This document shows positions 61,077 to 64,000 of a DNA stretch of 64,000 nucleotides, in pieces. Below the pieces are notes generated by a model. That model was not told the DNA's origin. It saw nothing but the letters and a program-made list of their open reading frames with translations, and searched no databases. The DNA is from Halomonas sp. 'Soap Lake #6' (GTDB lineage: Bacteria; Pseudomonadota; Gammaproteobacteria; Pseudomonadales; Halomonadaceae), in the NCBI RefSeq assembly GCF_003031405.1, contig NZ_CP020469.1, positions 2,852,001 to 2,916,000 on the forward strand, read 5' to 3'. The translations under genes and the position numbers were made by a program. Every line of letters starts with the position of its first letter. Positions within the stretch are counted from its first letter, which is position 1.

Positions 61077-61502
61077 ATGGCAACTGAACGCACTCTTTCG
61101 ATCATCAAGCCTGACGCCGTTGCTAAAAATGCTATTGGTGACATCATTGCTCGTTTTGAAAAAGCTGGCTTGAAAGTCGTTGCCGCTAAAATGGCGCATC
61201 TCTCTGAAGAGAAAGCGGGCGGTTTCTACGCCGAGCATAAAGAGCGTCCTTTCTTCAAAGACTTGGTCGGTTTCATGACCTCTGGCCCTGTCGTTGTTCA
61301 AGTACTGGAAGGCGAAGGCGCTATCGCTAAAAATCGCGAACTGATGGGTGCAACTAACCCTAAAGAAGCCGCCCCGGGTACTATCCGCGCTGACTTTGCT
61401 GAAACAATCGACGCTAACGCTGTCCATGGCTCTGACTCTCCGGAAAGCGCTGAGCGTGAAATTAGCTACTTCTTCGGTAACGACGAAATCTGCCCGCGCT
61501 AA
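61077..61502 (+). CDS. ndk: Nucleoside-diphosphate kinase
   Basis: This 141-residue protein starts [20 protein letters not shown] and has the active-site His in [16 protein letters not shown]. It transfers phosphate between nucleoside di- and triphosphates. AAGGAG precedes its ATG. A hairpin (GCGGGGGC/GCCCCCGC, 61546-61564) follows, then rlmN. Confidence 0.97.
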   Translation: MATERTLSIIKPDAVAKNAIGDIIARFEKAGLKVVAAKMAHLSEEKAGGFYAEHKERPFFKDLVGFMTSGPVVVQVLEGEGAIAKNRELMGATNPKEAAPGTIRADFAETIDANAVHGSDSPESAEREISYFFGNDEICPR

Positions 61503-61545
61503 GCAGCTTGCGCCGCCGTTTCAACATCCGTTGCCGGCCATTTTC

Positions 61546-61564
61546 GCGGGGGCCACGCCCCCGC
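61546..61564 (+). terminator. Hairpin after ndk
   Basis: GCGGGGGC and GCCCCCGC pair perfectly around CAC; it is followed by CTCTTTC, so termination would be weak. Confidence 0.45.
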
Positions 61565-61586
61565 CTCTTTCTGAACGCTGATCGCC

Positions 61587-62771
61587 ATGACCACCACCGT
61601 AGCTCAACATACACCCGCTCCCCATTCAACCATTGACAGTGCCTCTGCCCAACAGACAGCGGCAGCGCGTCAAAATCTGCTCGGCTTATCCCGCGAGCAG
61701 ATGGAAGCTTTTTTTGTTTCCATTGGCGAAAAGAAGTTTCGTGCCACCCAGGTGATGAAGTGGATCCACCAGGAAGGCAGCGATGACTTTGCAGCGATGA
61801 CTAATCTATCAAAGCCGCTGCGGGAAAAGCTGGCGAAGGTGGCGGAGATACGAGGCCCTGCGGTTGTCTACGAGGGAACCTCAAGCGACGGTACACGTAA
61901 GTGGGTGCTTGAGGTAGAAGATGGCAGCTATGTGGAAACGGTGCTAATTCCGGCTGAAAACGGTAAGCGCCGTACGTTATGCGTCTCTTCCCAGGTCGGC
62001 TGCTCGCTGGACTGTAGCTTCTGCTCTACCGGAAAGCAGGGATTCCAGCGTAACTTGACCGCCGCGGAGATCATCGGCCAGGTATGGGTCGCTCAACGCA
62101 GCGTTGGGCCACGCCGGGACACCGCCAACCGTCCAGTTACCAACGTCGTCATGATGGGCATGGGGGAACCCCTACTCAACTTCGATAACGTTGTGCCTGC
62201 AATGAAATTAATGCTGGATGATAACGGCTACGGGCTTTCGAAGCGCCGGGTCACGCTCTCTACCTCCGGCGTTGTTCCGATGATTGACAAGCTAGGTGAT
62301 GAGATGGACGTTAGCCTAGCCATTTCGCTACACGCGTCAACTGACGAGTTGCGTAATGAGTTGGTGCCCATTAACCGTAAGTACAATATCCGTGCGCTCC
62401 TGGATGCCTGCCACCGCTACTTATCAAAATGCCCTGACAACCGCCAGGTCACTATCGAGTACACGCTGATCCATGATGTGAACGACCAACAGGAGCACGC
62501 CGAGCAACTGGCAGCACTGCTCAAAGAGCTACCTTGTAAAATTAATTTAATACCGTTTAATCCGTTCCCAAACTCAGGGTACGAGAAGCCGTCACGCAAC
62601 CAAGTCATGCGTTTCCAGCAATGGCTATACGATTTAGGCTACAACGCTACGGTGCGCACAACCCGCGGTGACGATATCGATGCTGCCTGCGGCCAGCTTG
62701 TCGGACGTGTAAAAGATCGCACCAAACGGAGCGCGCGCTATATTCAGTCCGTACAGCTTGATGCAGACTAG
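61587..62771 (+). CDS. rlmN: Dual-specificity RNA methyltransferase RlmN
   Basis: This 394-residue radical-SAM enzyme methylates A2503 of 23S rRNA and A37 of some tRNAs. It has the cluster motif [40 protein letters not shown] and the C-terminal [14 protein letters not shown] with the catalytic cysteine. The N-terminus has a 40-residue Ala/Thr/Gln-rich extension before [10 protein letters not shown]. It is in the conserved ndk-rlmN-pilW order. Confidence 0.95.
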   Translation: MTTTVAQHTPAPHSTIDSASAQQTAAARQNLLGLSREQMEAFFVSIGEKKFRATQVMKWIHQEGSDDFAAMTNLSKPLREKLAKVAEIRGPAVVYEGTSSDGTRKWVLEVEDGSYVETVLIPAENGKRRTLCVSSQVGCSLDCSFCSTGKQGFQRNLTAAEIIGQVWVAQRSVGPRRDTANRPVTNVVMMGMGEPLLNFDNVVPAMKLMLDDNGYGLSKRRVTLSTSGVVPMIDKLGDEMDVSLAISLHASTDELRNELVPINRKYNIRALLDACHRYLSKCPDNRQVTIEYTLIHDVNDQQEHAEQLAALLKELPCKINLIPFNPFPNSGYEKPSRNQVMRFQQWLYDLGYNATVRTTRGDDIDAACGQLVGRVKDRTKRSARYIQSVQLDAD

Positions 62772-62914
62772 TCTTATCCACCTTGACTTCCATTGAACAC
62801 AGCGCTTTGATGGTCTCGTTTTGTGGGCAGCACCGGGCAAAATTCAGAAGCATAAAATTTAGAACAAACCGTCTATTAGTATTAGAGTTTAGAGGCTACA
62901 TCAAGAGGGCATAC

Positions 62915-63646
62915 ATGACCGGTATTTGCAGACGCTTCCCATCCAGGGTACCCATGCTGTGTGTGCTTGTAGGCAGCATGTTGCTAACCGGCTGTGCAAC
63001 ACCAAACGGAGTAACTACCCAAGGAAACGAGGATGCAGCTGATGCCTATACTCAATTAGGTGTCGCCTACTTAGAGCGCGAGAATCTGCCCCGCGCATTA
63101 AACGCCCTAGACCGCGCCTTGGAAATTAATCCTCGTCACGCTGAGGCACTTCAGGCCCTAGCGCTGGTCTACCAGCAGCAAGGAGAGAACAAGCTTGCTC
63201 ATCATTACTTTCAGCAAGCCGTTAACACAGCACCCTCTTTTACCCGGGCGCGTAATAATTATGCCGCGTTTCTCTACCAACAAGCACAGTTTGCAGCGGC
63301 CTGCGAACAGCTAGAAATCGCATCGCAAGATGCCCAGTATGCCAACCGAGCCCAGCTATTTACCAATTTAGGGCAGTGTTACGTAGCACTGGAAAAATTT
63401 GATAGTGCCCGCGAAGGCTTTCAACGCGCGCAGAGTATCGACCCACGTAATGCACGTGGCTATTTAATGTTAGCTGAGTTAGAAGTTTCGCAGGGCAATT
63501 ACGGGCAAGCCTGGGAGCCACTGCAGAGCTATTTGCAATTGACCGGGCCAGACCCAGCAGCACTGGAAATGGCGATTGATCTCGCCCACGCACGCGGCGA
63601 CCACGCCGCAGCGGCGGATTACCAGCAGTTGCTGAATACCAATTAA
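62915..63646 (+). CDS. pilW: Type IV pilus biogenesis/stability lipoprotein PilW (PilF)
   Basis: This 243-residue protein has a lipoprotein signal with the lipobox LTGC (Cys 27) and then about six TPR units (for example AYTQLGVAYLERENLPRALN and HAEALQALALVYQQQGENKL). It helps the pilus secretin assemble in the outer membrane. The ATG at 62915 gives the lipoprotein signal; the upstream start would bury it. The next gene (rodZ-like) follows. Confidence 0.9.
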   Translation: MTGICRRFPSRVPMLCVLVGSMLLTGCATPNGVTTQGNEDAADAYTQLGVAYLERENLPRALNALDRALEINPRHAEALQALALVYQQQGENKLAHHYFQQAVNTAPSFTRARNNYAAFLYQQAQFAAACEQLEIASQDAQYANRAQLFTNLGQCYVALEKFDSAREGFQRAQSIDPRNARGYLMLAELEVSQGNYGQAWEPLQSYLQLTGPDPAALEMAIDLAHARGDHAAAADYQQLLNTN

Positions 63647-63686
63647 TGGATGCCTTGATCACCTATTTATTGAAGGATGCTCAGCC

Positions 63687-64000
63687 ATGAGCGAAACACA
63701 ATTACTTGATAGCGCCACCTCAAATACGGCCACTCCTGGTGAGCTTTTGTTACGCCAACGTGAAGCACTTGGCGTACCTCTGGTTGATGCCGCCCGCGCC
63801 CTCAACCTGCGCCCAGCAGTGATAGCGGGGCTGGAACAAGACAATTATGATGAAATCCCGGTTACCGCCTACCGCCGCGGCTACCTTCGCTCTTATGCTA
63901 AGTACTTGGATATGGACGACCGCCTAGTACTCGATGCCTATCAGGCACGCCACGGCAGTGCCGACACTGATCGCAAAGTCACACCTGTTTCAGTTGCCAG
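63687..64000 (+). CDS. rodZ: RodZ-like HTH protein, N-terminal part (cut by window edge)
   Basis: The first 104 residues show the cytoplasmic HTH of RodZ/YfgA: PGELLLRQREALGVPLVDAA then LRPAVIAGLEQDNYDEIPV and AYRRGYLRSYAKYLDMDD. The membrane segment and periplasmic part lie beyond the window. RodZ links MreB to the cell-wall machinery. It follows pilW as in many gammaproteobacteria. Confidence 0.85.
   Translation, partial: MSETQLLDSATSNTATPGELLLRQREALGVPLVDAARALNLRPAVIAGLEQDNYDEIPVTAYRRGYLRSYAKYLDMDDRLVLDAYQARHGSADTDRKVTPVSVA

Overview
The window looks like a chromosome segment of a moderately GC-rich gammaproteobacterium, most likely a member of the Halomonadaceae (Halomonas or a close relative). 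This is inferred from the gene content and order (queA-tgt-yajC-secD-secF-suhB-trmJ-cysE-iscR-iscS-iscA-ndk-rlmN-pilW-rodZ), the codon style and the many solute-uptake and catabolic genes. No rRNA gene is present and the species cannot be fixed from the sequence alone.

Layout. 1-4.2 kb: glutaryl-CoA dehydrogenase tail plus CoA-transferase, an EAL phosphodiesterase, and gabT. 4.2-11.4 kb: housekeeping and metabolic genes (YkoF-like, alpha/beta hydrolase, dinB, selO, sir2, UbiH-type hydroxylase, exported MetX-like hydrolase). 11.5-13.4 kb: a broken yefM-yoeB toxin-antitoxin remnant and an intact yefM-yoeB pair on either side of rnz. 13.6-15.1 kb: a DUF1330 protein and an EamA transporter. 15.2-21.6 kb: a four-gene SMC/condensin-like operon (SMC ATPase, MksE-like, kleisin-like, Toprim nuclease) resembling MksBEFG/Wadjet, with an order that differs from jetABCD. 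21.7-30.4 kb: a GntR regulator divergent from a peptide-type ABC importer, an FAD-linked oxidase and a PLP aminotransferase. 30.5-35.0 kb: two histone-deacetylase-fold amidohydrolases, an ornithine-cyclodeaminase-like reductase, RidA and an AraC regulator. 35.2-38.6 kb: a GT4 glycosyltransferase and a LysR/Tat-exported metallo-hydrolase pair.

38.82-50.13 kb is an integrated filamentous phage of about 11.2 kb, bounded by a 60-bp perfect direct repeat derived from the 3' part of a tRNA-Leu(CAA) gene. Its structural block follows the gene order of the E. coli Ff phages (V-VII-IX-VIII-III-VI-I-IV). It includes the tiny genes VII and IX and the internal restart that makes pXI. It then adds a Rep protein and a tyrosine integrase. 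At the other end are an XRE repressor, a divergent HTH protein, operator-like repeats, a large hairpin and an AT-rich gene for a two-TM protein of unknown function. The phage also carries a replacement terminator for the tRNA it entered; the original terminator is stranded at the far end.

50.2-64 kb is conserved chromosome: queuosine synthesis (queA, tgt), protein export (yajC, secD, secF), a SuhB-like protein that seems to have lost its catalytic metal ligands, trmJ, cysE, a short isc cluster (iscR, iscS, iscA, with no iscU/hscBA/fdx beside it), ndk, rlmN, pilW and the start of rodZ. The items most worth a second look are the SMC/Toprim operon, the integrated Ff-type phage with its unknown cargo gene and hairpin, the degenerate SuhB, and the fused toxin-antitoxin remnant.
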